Shown here: in pieces, positions 45,209 through 53,826 of the stretch
Numbering within the stretch: the first letter of the stretch is position 1
Layout: each line of letters starts with the position of its first letter
Assembly (NCBI GenBank): GCA_000381605.1
Contig: KB906754.1
Location: 1,075,147-1,139,146 of the forward strand
DNA: 64,000 bases
Direction of reading: 5' to 3'
Origin: Acidobacteriaceae bacterium KBS 89
GTDB lineage: Bacteria; Acidobacteriota; Terriglobia; Terriglobales; Acidobacteriaceae
The notes under the pieces: model-generated
Database searches by the model: none
What the model was told of the DNA's origin: nothing
Seen by the model: only the letters and a program-made list of their open reading frames with translations
Program-made: the position numbers and the translations under genes

Positions 45209-45240
45209 GTTGCCGAAAACCCGACATTGCAGGCACTTCG
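45209..45240 (+). repeat. Palindromic repeat P, right arm
   Basis: AGTTGCCGAAAACCCGACAT then TGCAGGCACTT. The left side (CAGTCTCAGGGGTTCGGCCA, about 45177-45196) may be a degenerate left arm. Confidence 0.55.
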
Positions 45241-45518
45241 AGCATGCTTCCTAGGAACCCGTTGTACGACCAGTTCCTGTGGATAGGCCTACGCAGGATC
45301 TACTGCTGCAAGCTAAGTGCGAATGATGGAAACGCTCTCCGCTAAGGGGTCTCGCGACCATCACTCCGAGTACGCCATTTAAGCAGGGACGCGGATGATT
45401 CGGTTCAGCCGAAACGGTGGCAAGCCGGCCCACAACATGAACCTTGAGAGAATTCCTCGTTCTCAAGCTAGAATTGCGATGCCTAAGACAAAGACCGGTA
45501 CGTTCCGGTGGAGAGAAT

Positions 45519-46487
45519 ATGCGCAATCTATGGATGCTCGGAACTGTTCTGCTTCTCGAGGGCTTTGCTTTTGCACAGCAACAAGACTTCAGCAAAGTTC
45601 AGATCAAGGTCACTAAGGTGGCCGGCACGGTTTACATGTTGGAAGGCTCGGGCGGTAACATTGGCGTTTCCGTGGGCGATGACGGAATCGTGATCGTGGA
45701 CGATCAGTTTGCTCCACTTGCCCCGAAGATCAAAGAGGCGCTCAAGAGCATCAGCGACAAACCCCTCAAGTTCGTGATCAACACGCACTTCCACTTCGAC
45801 CACACTGGCGGCAATGCTCTGTTCGGCGTCGAGGCGCCTATCATCGCATCGGAAAATGTGCGCAAGAGGCTGATGGAGGGCTCAGTCGCTGCCGGCGTTA
45901 CCACGCCGCCCGCACCTAAAGAAGCGCTCCCCGTCATCACCTTCAACGACAGCGCCACTGTCCACCTCAATGGCGAGGACATCCGCGCCATCCATTTTCC
46001 CAACGGCCACACTGACGGCGACAGCGTTATTTTCTTCACCCAATCCAAAGTCGTACACATGGGCGACGACTTCGTTACAAACGGGTTTCCGTTCGTCGAC
46101 GTAGCCAACGGCGGCAGCGTCAGCGGCATGATCTCCGGCGTGGCTAAGGTGTTGGACATGGTGCCCGCCGACGTCAAAGTGATTCCCGGTCACGGACCCT
46201 TGTCGACCCCCGCCGACGTTCGCAAATTCCTCGACATGCTGCGCGAAACGCGCGCGCTTGTGTCCGCGGCGGCGCGACGGGGCGGAACGCCCGACCAGAT
46301 GAAGAAGGACCATATCCTCAGCAAGTACGAGAGCCTGGGGAATAGGTTCATCGGAACCGACGCATGGATTGACCTGCTCTATAGCGACGTGACGCACAAC
46401 AGCACCGAATTGCACTATAGGAACCACGGGCACGCGAACGAGCACGTCGACACTTCCACCGGAACAAATGCGGCCGCGCACTGGTAG
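45519..46487 (+). CDS. Metallo-beta-lactamase-fold hydrolase, secreted
   Basis: A 322-residue protein, GGAGAG upstream of the ATG at 45519. Signal peptide to about 20 (MRNLWMLGTVLLLEGFAFAQ). The zinc-binding motif is THFHFDHTGG (His90, His92, Asp94, His95). Further metal ligands are in FPNGHTDGDSVIFF (His, about 169), HMGDDFVTNGFP (Asp, about 190) and VIPGHGPLS (His, about 232). It hydrolyses an ester, thioester or lactam substrate in the periplasm; it resembles SoxH-like/cyclase-type MBL proteins more than true beta-lactamases. It stands alone between repeats. Confidence 0.88.
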   Translation: MRNLWMLGTVLLLEGFAFAQQQDFSKVQIKVTKVAGTVYMLEGSGGNIGVSVGDDGIVIVDDQFAPLAPKIKEALKSISDKPLKFVINTHFHFDHTGGNALFGVEAPIIASENVRKRLMEGSVAAGVTTPPAPKEALPVITFNDSATVHLNGEDIRAIHFPNGHTDGDSVIFFTQSKVVHMGDDFVTNGFPFVDVANGGSVSGMISGVAKVLDMVPADVKVIPGHGPLSTPADVRKFLDMLRETRALVSAAARRGGTPDQMKKDHILSKYESLGNRFIGTDAWIDLLYSDVTHNSTELHYRNHGHANEHVDTSTGTNAAAHW

Positions 46488-46596
46488 GGCGAACCGGAAT
46501 CGCATGTCCCCGATGTGCCCAATGACGACTAAGAGACGCTTATCAAAGTATTCGCGCAACCCTAAAGTCGGCACCTGGGACAAGCGCCTCTTGCCA

Positions 46597-46677
46597 AACT
46601 TCCCGCTAAACGGGATTTTCGGAAACTACGATCTGCCCTCCAACTCGAACTTGCCGAAAATGCGACTTTACGGGAGG
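46597..46677 (+). repeat. Palindromic repeat P, complete copy
   Basis: Left arm CTTCCCGCTAAACGGGATTT then TCGGAAACTACG, centre ATCTGCCCTCCAACTCG, right arm AACTTGCCGAAAATGCGACT then TTACGGGAGG. The centre is identical over at least 25 bases to the copy at 60655. Its right end, GGGAGG, is the ribosome-binding site of the gene at 46683. Confidence 0.75.
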
Positions 46678-46682
46678 ATGGC

Positions 46683-46991
46683 ATGATGATGCCGCTAGTC
46701 CGAGAAGATTATTACCTCGTCGCGTTGTTCCTGATTGGCGGGTTCGCGTATATCTGGGTTGGATCAATCATGGCCCTAAAGGCACGCAACTGGCTTCACT
46801 ACATTTTTTCACTCATGCCCACAACGCAGAGGCGCGCGGAAACCACAGGGATAAATTCTGTTAGTGCAATCTTGATCCGTTTGTTGGGAATCTCTTTCGC
46901 AGCAATTGCAGCTTTAATGCTTCGTGATGGAGTACGGCACGCTCTCTACATCTATAACCACCCATCCCTAAAGTCAGGCTGGGTTAGCTAA
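46683..46991 (+). CDS. Small two-helix membrane protein
   Basis: A 102-residue protein. The ATG at 46683 is five bases after GGAGG, which is the end of a copy of repeat P. Two hydrophobic segments: about 9-32 (YYLVALFLIGGFAYIWVGSI) and about 60-85 (AILIRLLGISFAAIAALML). The loop between is basic. No family recognised. Both ends probably face the same side of the inner membrane. Confidence 0.6.
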   Translation: MMMPLVREDYYLVALFLIGGFAYIWVGSIMALKARNWLHYIFSLMPTTQRRAETTGINSVSAILIRLLGISFAAIAALMLRDGVRHALYIYNHPSLKSGWVS

Positions 46992-47082
46992 CGTATTTCA
47001 TTGCGGAGCCTAGAATATGGCTCCTTAAAGGAATGCATGCCTTGCAGGGACTAGATGGGCCGGTTCTGAACGCAGATGACCG

Positions 47083-47112
47083 TAGTTGCCGAAAACCCGA
47101 CATTTGGGGAAG
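47083..47112 (+). repeat. Palindromic repeat P, right arm
   Basis: TAGTTGCCGAAAACCCGACA then TTTGGGG. The frame of the lepB gene is open back into this arm, where a TTG could serve as start, but a better start lies at 47203. Confidence 0.55.
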
Positions 47113-47202
47113 TGGATCGAGAGTCAATCTTTGGGTACAACAATAGAACCGCAAACCCATTCAGCGATACACTTGGCTTACCAGCAGCCACCGGAGAAAT
47201 GG

Positions 47203-48024
47203 ATGAACAGCACGCAAGTGGAACTCGAAGCTGCTACCGAAACTGCGCAACCTGAAGAGCAGCACGAGACCGCCCTTGAATCCCTCGCCTCCATCTGCAC
47301 TGTCCTCGCCATCGGCCTCTTTGTCATGACCTTCGTCTTTCAGAACTTCGAGATCCCCTCCGGCTCGATGGTCAAGACCCTGCTAATCGGCGACCACGTT
47401 CTCGTCGATCGCATCGCACTGGCCCCGCCCAGCAAATGGGCACCCTTCACCTTCTATCGCGACGTGCATCACGGCGACATCATCGTCTTCCTCAAGCCTA
47501 ATCCCGAAACCCCCGACCTCTTCCTCGTCAAACGCGCCATCGGCCTCCCCGGCGATCACCTTCACCTTCGCAACGGAGTTGTCTACCTTAACGGAGTGGC
47601 ACAAAACGAGCCGTACGCCGGAATGCCTGTATACGATGACAACCCCCAGCACGCCTTCCAGCATTCCCGCGACGACTTTCCCGCCGACATCGCAGGCATC
47701 GCAGAAGTAGCCACCGCAAACCACGCCGCACAATGGGCCGTCGACCTCCCGAATCACATTATCGACGGCGATATCGTCGTACCCCCCGGCATGGTCTGGG
47801 CCATGGGTGACAACCGCACCGAGTCCGCCGACTCCCGCTACTGGGGCTTCGTTCCACGCGAGAACATCGTTGGCCGCCCCATGTTCGTCTACTGGTCTTT
47901 CGAGACCCCCGCCGACCAGATGAACAAGCAAAGTATAGGCGAGCGCATCGGCTTCATGGGTCACATCCTCATCCACATCTTCGACGAGACCCGTTGGAAT
48001 CGAACGCTGCACGTGATCAAGTGA
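47203..48024 (+). CDS. lepB: Signal peptidase I
   Basis: A 273-residue inner-membrane serine protease that removes signal peptides after export. The ATG at 47203 has GGAG six bases upstream. One membrane helix lies at about 30-48. The catalytic Ser is Ser55 in IPSGSM and the general-base Lys is Lys110 in FLVKRAIGLPGD. Later boxes are MVWAMGDNRTESADSRYWGF and the substrate-binding strands. There is an insert of about 55 residues between the Lys box and the GDN box (VYDDNPQHAFQHSRDDFP and on), as in other acidobacterial copies. Flanked on both sides by repeat P. Confidence 0.92.
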   Translation: MNSTQVELEAATETAQPEEQHETALESLASICTVLAIGLFVMTFVFQNFEIPSGSMVKTLLIGDHVLVDRIALAPPSKWAPFTFYRDVHHGDIIVFLKPNPETPDLFLVKRAIGLPGDHLHLRNGVVYLNGVAQNEPYAGMPVYDDNPQHAFQHSRDDFPADIAGIAEVATANHAAQWAVDLPNHIIDGDIVVPPGMVWAMGDNRTESADSRYWGFVPRENIVGRPMFVYWSFETPADQMNKQSIGERIGFMGHILIHIFDETRWNRTLHVIK

Positions 48025-48087
48025 TTTGTAGTACCCAAATTCCAATCGAACGTCTTCTCATTCAGCATCTTGATGGCGGCCTTCTCT

Positions 48088-48176
48088 AGTTCCCGCAAAA
48101 CGGGGTTTTGACTAAGTTCAACCCGCCGAACTCGCTGACCCGGTGAACTTGCTTAAAAGCCGACTTTCGGGGAGTT
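48088..48176 (+). repeat. Palindromic repeat P, complete copy
   Basis: Left AGTTCCCGCAAAACGGGGTT then TTGACTAAG; the centre is longer here; right AACTTGCTTAAAAGCCGACT then TTCGGGGAGTT. The outer ends AGTTCCCG and CGGGGAGTT... show the terminal inverted repeat well (AGTTCCCG against CGGGxACT). Confidence 0.75.
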
Positions 48177-48230
48177 AGAGACTCTGTCGAGAGTCACTTA
48201 GACTCAACTAGCGGCCGATGGGAGGCACCA

Positions 48231-48689
48231 GTGGAATTTGGTTTCTCGTTGTACTTTCTTTTCGTTTTTGTGTTCGGTGGCTTTGTGCTCATCGGGTTGG
48301 TGGCGTACGTGAGCTGGGCAGTCGCCATTCGTCGGGATCGGCCTGCTTGGCGGGACCGCACGCGTCGTTCGCAGGTGGCGGTTGCAGTTTCAATTTTCCT
48401 CATCGCTTGCCTGTTGTTCATCCCTCTGCGCGTCATCTGGGTTACACGCGTTGACGCGATTCCGGGCACCTATACGGCTGACGGTGTCTGGGGAAGCTCA
48501 ACTCTCGAGTCGACCCGGGAGCAAACATCGTATTTCAGAGGTAGCCGGTTGCGTTCGGTCTTTGGAAGTTCCTCGAAAACGGGGTTTTGGGAAACTACGG
48601 ACCGTATACAGAGTGAACTTGCCGAAAACCCGACTTTCAGGTACTACGAAATCGCCGATCTGTACTGGCTTGGAATGGGAGCGCCGTGA
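48231..48689 (+). CDS. Membrane protein truncated by repeat P
   Basis: A 152-residue frame from a GTG at 48231 with GGAGG five bases upstream. Two membrane helices at about 5-30 (SLYFLFVFVFGGFVLIGLVA) and 48-68 (AVAVSIFLIACLLFIPLRVI), then IPGTYTADGVWGSSTLE, which looks like the start of a soluble domain. From about residue 112 the coding sequence is repeat P (48567-48645), giving SKTGFWETTDR and SELAENPTFR. The native C-terminus has probably been replaced, so the product is likely a truncated version. Confidence 0.6.
   Translation: MEFGFSLYFLFVFVFGGFVLIGLVAYVSWAVAIRRDRPAWRDRTRRSQVAVAVSIFLIACLLFIPLRVIWVTRVDAIPGTYTADGVWGSSTLESTREQTSYFRGSRLRSVFGSSSKTGFWETTDRIQSELAENPTFRYYEIADLYWLGMGAP
48567..48645 (+). 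repeat. Palindromic repeat P, complete copy inside a reading frame
   Basis: Left AGTTCCTCGAAAACGGGGTT then TTGGGAAACTACGG, right GAACTTGCCGAAAACCCGAC then TTTCAGGTACT. It forms codons 113-138 of the gene at 48231. Confidence 0.75.
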
Positions 48690-48699
48690 AACGCCTGCC

Positions 48700-51146
48700 C
48701 TATTCGGTATGGAGCGCTCCTATAGGATCGACATGCAATGCCCGTCGTGCCGGGAGCAGCGCCGCCGCAATCGCAATGCATGTAAGAAAGCCGATCGCGC
48801 CGAGATAACTCACCGGATCAAGATTGCTCACCCCATACAACACCTGTCGCAACAGCTTCGAGAGCGCGCAGTCGCTCCTGCTCCAGCCAGCAGACCCAGC
48901 AACACCGCCAAAAGAACTGCCGCAAAATCGACGACAGCACATCCCACGGCTGCGCTCCCAGCGCAATGCGAATCGCAATCTCCTTCGTCCGTTCCGAAAC
49001 CGCATACGCCACTAATCCCACGAGTCCCAGCGCCGCCAGCGACAACGCTACCAGCCCCAGCATACTGATCACCGTCGCAGCCACCTCCACTCCCTTCGTC
49101 GCCCTGCGAAACTCACCTTTGAGCAATTGAATATAAAGAAATAACTTTGGGTCCAGACTTTCGCCGATCGATCGCACCACGGGCACCAACCCATCTGCAG
49201 TTCCCGCCGTCTTGACCAGCACATGCATATTGGGCATGTCGTCAGGTTGCGCTGGACGATACAATTCAACCGCGTCGCTATCGTTCAATGCCAGCAACCG
49301 CGCACCTTTCGCCACGCCCACCACAACATCGCCCTTGGTCGATCCGCTCGCATCGAGTTTGCCAACAGGATCTTCGCCCGGCCACTGCATGCGCGCCAGC
49401 GACTCGCTCACAATCACCGCATTCTTCTCTCCCGGCAGAAAATTCCGCCCTCGCACCAACGCAATCCCCATCGTCTGGAAAAACTCCGGGGTCACATGGA
49501 ACGGATAGATAGGGACCTTGTGCCCACCAATCTCATTCGTGATGACCTCCCGCTTTCCGCCCAGGGGCGTTGCCGACGACAACCCGACCGACGTCACCCC
49601 CGGCAGCGATCGCAGCCTGCTGACAAATTGGTCGAGAAATGCTCCGGATACGGCTGGCGTAGCTCCGTGGCTGCCCAGCCCAGGAGCGATCGAGATCACC
49701 TGCTCATATCCGAATCCCGGATCGGTAGTCAGAACATGCCGCGCCGCCCTTACCAGCAGCCCCGCGACGATCAGCAGCACGCAGCTTGCCGCAATCTGCA
49801 CCGCCACGAGAACCTGGCGTGCTGCCGTTCTTCGCTGCCGCCGCGTCATCTGCAGCGCAGGCGCCAGTCCAAAAAAGATCGCGGTCATCAGTGTCAGCGC
49901 CGACACAAACGACAACACACGCCTGTCCGGCGTTGCGCTCAGCAACATTGGAGCATCTGACATCACAATTCCTACACGAAGCACCACATAGCCCAGCGCC
50001 AATCCTGCTAATGATCCCAGCGTCGCCAGCAGCAGACTCTCCGTAACCAGCTGACGGAAGATGCGCAGCTTGCCCGCGCCGACTGCTATCCGGATGTCGA
50101 TCTCACGCTCACGTGTCACTCCACGTGCCATCAGGAGGCCGCCCAGCTTCGCGCACGCCACCGCCAGAATCAGCACGGCCAGCGTCCCCATCATCGCAAG
50201 AACGAGATAGGCATCCCTATTTGCCACAGTGAAATGTCCGCCAGGATCACTCTTGACATTCTCCTTATCCCACACCACTTTTGGATACAGTCGCCAGCCT
50301 TCCCCACATCTCCACCTTGCCCGCGCTCCCATCGGTCAAATCTTTGCTGCCTTCGACGAAATAAGGCACCTGCGAAATCGGCAGCCAGACGTCCGAATTT
50401 GAGTTGGCAAGCGCAATAAAATCCGCCGCCGCCACACCAACTACCGTCACTACTTTTTTATTTAGCCGGATCGTACTTCCCACAACCGAGGGATCCGATC
50501 CAAATCGCCGCTGCCAGAATTTGTACCCCAAAACTGCGACGGGTGCCGCATCTGCAGCGACGTCTCGTACAGGATCGAGCAGCCTTCCATAAGCCGCTTG
50601 CACTCCCAGCTCGGTAAAGTAGTTTTCCGTAACAAAAGTCCCCCCCACCGCTTGCACATCATCGTCCAGCTCAAGCCGCGCGCCCGTCGTCCCCAACACC
50701 GCTTGCAGCGTCTTCGCATGATCGCGGTAGAAGGCCATCTGCGGATACGACATCACATTAGTCGTCGCCTCAGGAGATCGCCGTTGCAATCGCACAATCG
50801 TCTCCGGATTGCGAATCGGCAGCATTTGCAGCATCACCACATTGAAAAAGCTGAACGCCGCAACATTGACGCCTACCCCAACCGCCAGCACCAGCACCGT
50901 CGTCAAGGTAAACCCCGGCGCCCGACGCAGCATTCGCGCTCCATAACCCGGGTCTTGCACCAACCGGTCGATCCACGTCCAACCCCAAGCTTCGCGCGAC
51001 TCCTCTCGCAATCGCAGCACGTTGCCAAAGTTCTTCTTGCCCTCACGTGCCGCCATCTCGCGATGAAACTCCATATCGTTCTCTAACTCGCGATCGAGCT
51101 GCCGACGATTCAACAGATAGCGCACACGCCGTAAAAATTCACCCAT
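48700..51146 (-). pseudogene. ADOP/MacB-type ABC transporter permease, frameshifted
   Basis: ATG 51146 with GAGGG upstream opens MGEFLRRVRYLLNRRQLDRE, the permease-prefix domain typical of acidobacterial ADOP permeases. A first membrane helix (FTLTTVLVLAVGVGVNVAAF) and the MacB periplasmic domain follow. Near 50280-50330 the frame changes with an apparent loss of about 25 residues. The second frame continues with MMGTLAVLILAVACAKLGGL, GVTREREIDIRIAVGAGKLR, further MacB core and FtsX helices. A second frame change near 48830-48900 leads to LRQVLYGVSNLDPVSYLGAI and ARRALHVDPIGALHTE at the end. With two breaks it is unlikely to be functional. It follows the PadR gene directly. Confidence 0.85.
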
Positions 51147-51154
51147 GATATCCC

Positions 51155-51496
51155 TCACGCAGTGCGCAGCACTGTCCGGATCGCCTCAGTCACTCGGTCA
51201 TATTCGGAGAGTTCCACCTCAAGTTGTTTACGCCCTACTGCTGTCAGCGAATAAAAGCGGACCTTGCGATTTGTCTCCGAAATCCCCCACTCCGACGTCA
51301 CCCACCCTTTCAGCAGCATCTTCTGCAGTGCCGGATACAGTGCTCCCTCTTCCACCTGGAGCACATCGCTCGAAAGCACATGAATCCGCTGCGCAATGGC
51401 ATACCCGTGCAGTGACCCAGAACGAAGCACCCGCAGTATCAGCATCGCGAGCGCTCCCATAGGCATACCTATCTTAGGCATAAATTTCATAGGCAT
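51155..51496 (-). CDS. PadR family transcriptional regulator
   Basis: A 113-residue winged-helix repressor: GALAMLILRVLRSGSLHGYA, then SSDVLQVEEGALYPALQKML (recognition helix region), then RKVRFYSLTAVGRKQLEVEL. In Acidobacteria such PadR genes precede ADOP permease genes, as here, with nine bases between the PadR stop and the permease start. The start is ambiguous: three ATGs at 51496, 51481 and 51466 lie in a 15-bp repeat and give MPM, MPK, MPM. Family members usually begin MPK. It probably represses its own operon. Confidence 0.85.
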   Translation of the reverse strand: MPMKFMPKIGMPMGALAMLILRVLRSGSLHGYAIAQRIHVLSSDVLQVEEGALYPALQKMLLKGWVTSEWGISETNRKVRFYSLTAVGRKQLEVELSEYDRVTEAIRTVLRTA

Positions 51497-51497
51497 A
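51460..51497 (-). repeat. Three 15-bp-spaced repeats over the padR start
   Basis: TAGGCATA (TATGCCTA on the coding strand) occurs at 51460, 51475 and 51490, exactly 15 bp apart. Each copy carries an in-frame ATG-CCT. It could be a tandem duplication of the translation start or a set of operator half-sites. Confidence 0.6.
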
Positions 51498-51598
51498 AAT
51501 CTACTCTGCTTGGGCAAATTGTCAAGAGAACCTTTGTGCCTTAGAGATCCGCCAAATGATTTATGGAAGACTTTGCTCCCCTGGGAGTTGGGGTGGCA

Positions 51599-51632
51599 AC
51601 GAACTTGCCGAAAACTCGACTTCTCAGGAGAT
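51599..51632 (+). repeat. Palindromic repeat P, right arm
   Basis: CGAACTTGCCGAAAACTCGA then CTTCTCAGGAG. A possible degenerate left arm (CTCCCCTGGGAGTTGGGGTG) lies at about 51576-51595. Confidence 0.55.
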
Positions 51633-51828
51633 CCGGCAAATTGACCGTTTCTTGCGTTGTCTCGCAGATAGCTGGACGACGGCATACTTACGCTCGAGAA
51701 CTTGCTGCCACAGTTCACCAGTTTTCTGTACTACGTTTTCCTTCCTTCGGTAACATCACCGGTGCACCCCAAATCAACAAAGTGTGTTCAGAGGCAGGAG
51801 CGTTCGCTTCTTAAGGTAAGGTGATTTC

Positions 51829-53163
51829 ATGTCGAATTCTCAAAACGAGACAAGGATTACGCGGAGAGGCTTTCTTCGCACCCAGGCCACGTTGGTGGCA
51901 GCAGTAGCGGCTCCCATGCCGGCATTGGCAGCGACAACCCACGAAAAATCCGCAGCAGGCGTGGACTACTACGACAAGCTCGGCGTGCAGACGTTCATCA
52001 ATGCAGCAGGCACGTACACCAACCTTAGCTCCGCCTGTATGCCCGAGCCCGTGCAGGAAGCCGTTGCGCTCGCAGCCAAGAAGTGGGTGCGTATCCGGGA
52101 GCTGCAGCAGAAGGCAGGCGCTTACGTCGCCAACCATCTCAAGGCTGAGGGTTGCTGCATCACCGCGGGAGCAGCCTCGGCGATCACGCTGGCCGCAGCG
52201 GCTTGCATTCAGGCGGCCAACGACTGCCACCCGATCGACATCCCGCGCCTCATTGGCACATCAAAATACCCGAAGAACGAGATCATCACGCAGACCCCGT
52301 ATGGATACGACGAGGGGATGGTCCTATGCGGCGCGAAGATCGTGGTCGTGAACACGCTCGAGGAGTACAAGCGTGCCTTCAACGAGAACACCGTAATGAC
52401 CAACCACGAAAACGCAGCGGAGGTGGTGAAGATCCCGGTGGAAGATTGGCTGGCCGTAGCGAAAGAACACGGCGTCCCCTGTCATCTCGATGCCGCAGCA
52501 GACATGCCGCCGATCTCGAATCTGTGGACGCTTGCTGAGAAGTGGGACCTGGTCTGCTTCTCCGGCGGCAAGGGGATTCGCGGCCCGCAGAGCGCGGGTC
52601 TGTTGCTGGGCAAGAAGAAGTACACCGACCTCGCCAATAACATGCTGCCTCCGGTGGAAGGAGTGGCGCGCGGCATGAAGGTGGCCAAGGAGCAGATCGT
52701 CGGCATGGTAGCAGCGGTGGACTGGATCCTCTCGCAGACCGATGAGGGCCTGTTCAAGGAGTCCAACGACCGTCTCGCCGTGATGGCTTCAATCCTGAAA
52801 GACGTTCCCAGCGTAAAGACGCGCGTAATCGTCCCTGCGGTCGCCAACCACTACCCGCAACTGGTGGTGGAGTTCGACCCCAAGGTGATCGGGGCAACAC
52901 CGCAAGAGATCAAGGCGCGCCTCGCCACCGGAAGTCCGGCGATTGAGATCAATCCGCACACGGGCGCCACGAGGGCTTCGCAGGGCGTGGACCCGATGCC
53001 GAATGCGCTCGTCGTCACCGCAATGTTGCTCTTTCCAGGCCAGGACAAGATCGTGGGCGAACAAATCCGCAAGGCGCTCAAGGATCCCAAGTCTGTGGGG
53101 ACCTACGATCCGCGGCCAGACCGAACAGAAACTAAGGTGATGAGCCAGGCTCGCGCGAGCTAA
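51829..53163 (+). CDS. SelA-like PLP-dependent protein with Tat signal
   Basis: A 444-residue protein preceded by TAAGGTG. It starts with a twin-arginine signal (TRRGFLRTQATLVAAVAAPM). The rest is a fold-type I PLP enzyme of the SelA/DgaE group: QTFINAAGTYTNLSSACMPE at the N-terminal arm, EGCCITAGAASAITLAAAAC, GVPCHLDAAADMPP with the PLP-ring Asp, and CFSGGKGIRGPQSAGLL with the PLP lysine Lys248. Relatives act on amino-sugar acids or as D-glucosaminate-6-phosphate ammonia-lyases. A Tat signal on a PLP enzyme is unusual and implies export with its cofactor. Substrate unknown. Confidence 0.85.
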   Translation: MSNSQNETRITRRGFLRTQATLVAAVAAPMPALAATTHEKSAAGVDYYDKLGVQTFINAAGTYTNLSSACMPEPVQEAVALAAKKWVRIRELQQKAGAYVANHLKAEGCCITAGAASAITLAAAACIQAANDCHPIDIPRLIGTSKYPKNEIITQTPYGYDEGMVLCGAKIVVVNTLEEYKRAFNENTVMTNHENAAEVVKIPVEDWLAVAKEHGVPCHLDAAADMPPISNLWTLAEKWDLVCFSGGKGIRGPQSAGLLLGKKKYTDLANNMLPPVEGVARGMKVAKEQIVGMVAAVDWILSQTDEGLFKESNDRLAVMASILKDVPSVKTRVIVPAVANHYPQLVVEFDPKVIGATPQEIKARLATGSPAIEINPHTGATRASQGVDPMPNALVVTAMLLFPGQDKIVGEQIRKALKDPKSVGTYDPRPDRTETKVMSQARAS

Positions 53164-53286
53164 GCCTGCGGGACGGGACGATGCCCTCGTACGTCGTCAG
53201 TTAGCACTCAGTGGTATTCGAATACGTCCAGGGATAGCGCGACTGCCAGTCCTAGAAGTCGGCTTCTCGGTAATAGCAAGACACCA

Positions 53287-53314
53287 TTTCCGGAAAACGG
53301 GGTTTTCGGCAATT
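53287..53314 (+). repeat. Palindromic repeat P, left arm
   Basis: TTTCCGGAAAACGGGGTTTT then CGGCAATT. Just upstream, at about 53262-53275, GTCGGCTTCTCGGTA also occurs upstream of the copy at 59922 and resembles an inverted right arm. Confidence 0.6.
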
Positions 53315-53570
53315 GTGCGTCGCTGTTTTGTGGCCGACATTTACGTTCGGACAAGTGGAAAGTTCTTCCCAACCATGACCTTTCACTCGCACATGCGCTT
53401 TAGGTAACCTTAAGCCGTTCCCAGCACGTTTCTCTGGCACGAATCGGAGACGGAATACAGGGACAGACCGCTTCGGGAGAGCGAATCTTTTCTGGTTATA
53501 GAGCATATGAGGGCAAGTGGAGCCACCCAACCCAACGAGTGTCCTGGCGAGCCGCCGCGTATAGATTGTG

Positions 53571-53602
53571 AAGTTGCCGAAAACCCACTTTGCGGGAACT
53601 CC
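53571..53602 (+). repeat. Palindromic repeat P, right arm
   Basis: AAGTTGCCGAAAACCCACTT then TGCGGGAACT. With the left arm at 53287 it would form a long-centre version of the element. Confidence 0.6.
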
Positions 53603-53826
53603 GGTCGAATTAGTAAACCCAAGCGCGTTTTTCGTGCTCGATGAGCGCATTGTCCTGTAAATCAGCAATCGAGAAGTGATAACCGGACTTTGCAAAGGAG
53701 AGCAATGGCCAAGGCAAGCAGGGCGACTAAAGATTGCATCGGTTAGACCGCTCAATTTCGAGAATGGCAAAAATAAAGCGTACCAAGCCTTTGCTTACAA
53801 CGTACAAGCTGGTCTCCTGTCGCGCT

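Larger units (their letters stand above)
44491..45518. other. Gene-poor region with mobile-element and repeat remnants
   Basis: About 1 kb without an intact gene. It holds a tyrosine-integrase C-terminal fragment (44697-44870, +), a stretch ACGGGTGAGAGTCCCGTCTG CACC at about 45039-45062 that resembles a tRNA T-arm and 3' end but lacks the TTCGA loop, and a right arm of repeat P at 45209. The ribosome-binding site GGAGAG for the next gene lies at about 45510. Confidence 0.5.
53164..53826. other. Non-coding stretch bounded by repeat P arms
   Basis: 660 bp without a credible gene; a 172-codon minus frame (53252-53770) shows no family pattern and crosses both repeat arms. It contains a left arm of repeat P at 53287 and a right arm at 53571, with 256 bp between. 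Confidence 0.5.

Noticed and set aside
45519-46487. True beta-lactamase (antibiotic resistance gene)
   Set aside because: Zinc motifs fit the broad metallo-hydrolase fold, but the regions typical of B1-B3 lactamases are not evident and there is no resistance context.
47086-47202. Longer signal peptidase beginning MPKTRHLG
   Set aside because: These codons come from a right arm of repeat P; the ATG at 47203 has a ribosome-binding site and fits family length.
53252-53770. A 172-codon minus-strand frame
   Set aside because: It crosses two repeat P arms and has no recognisable domain, signal or ribosome-binding site.
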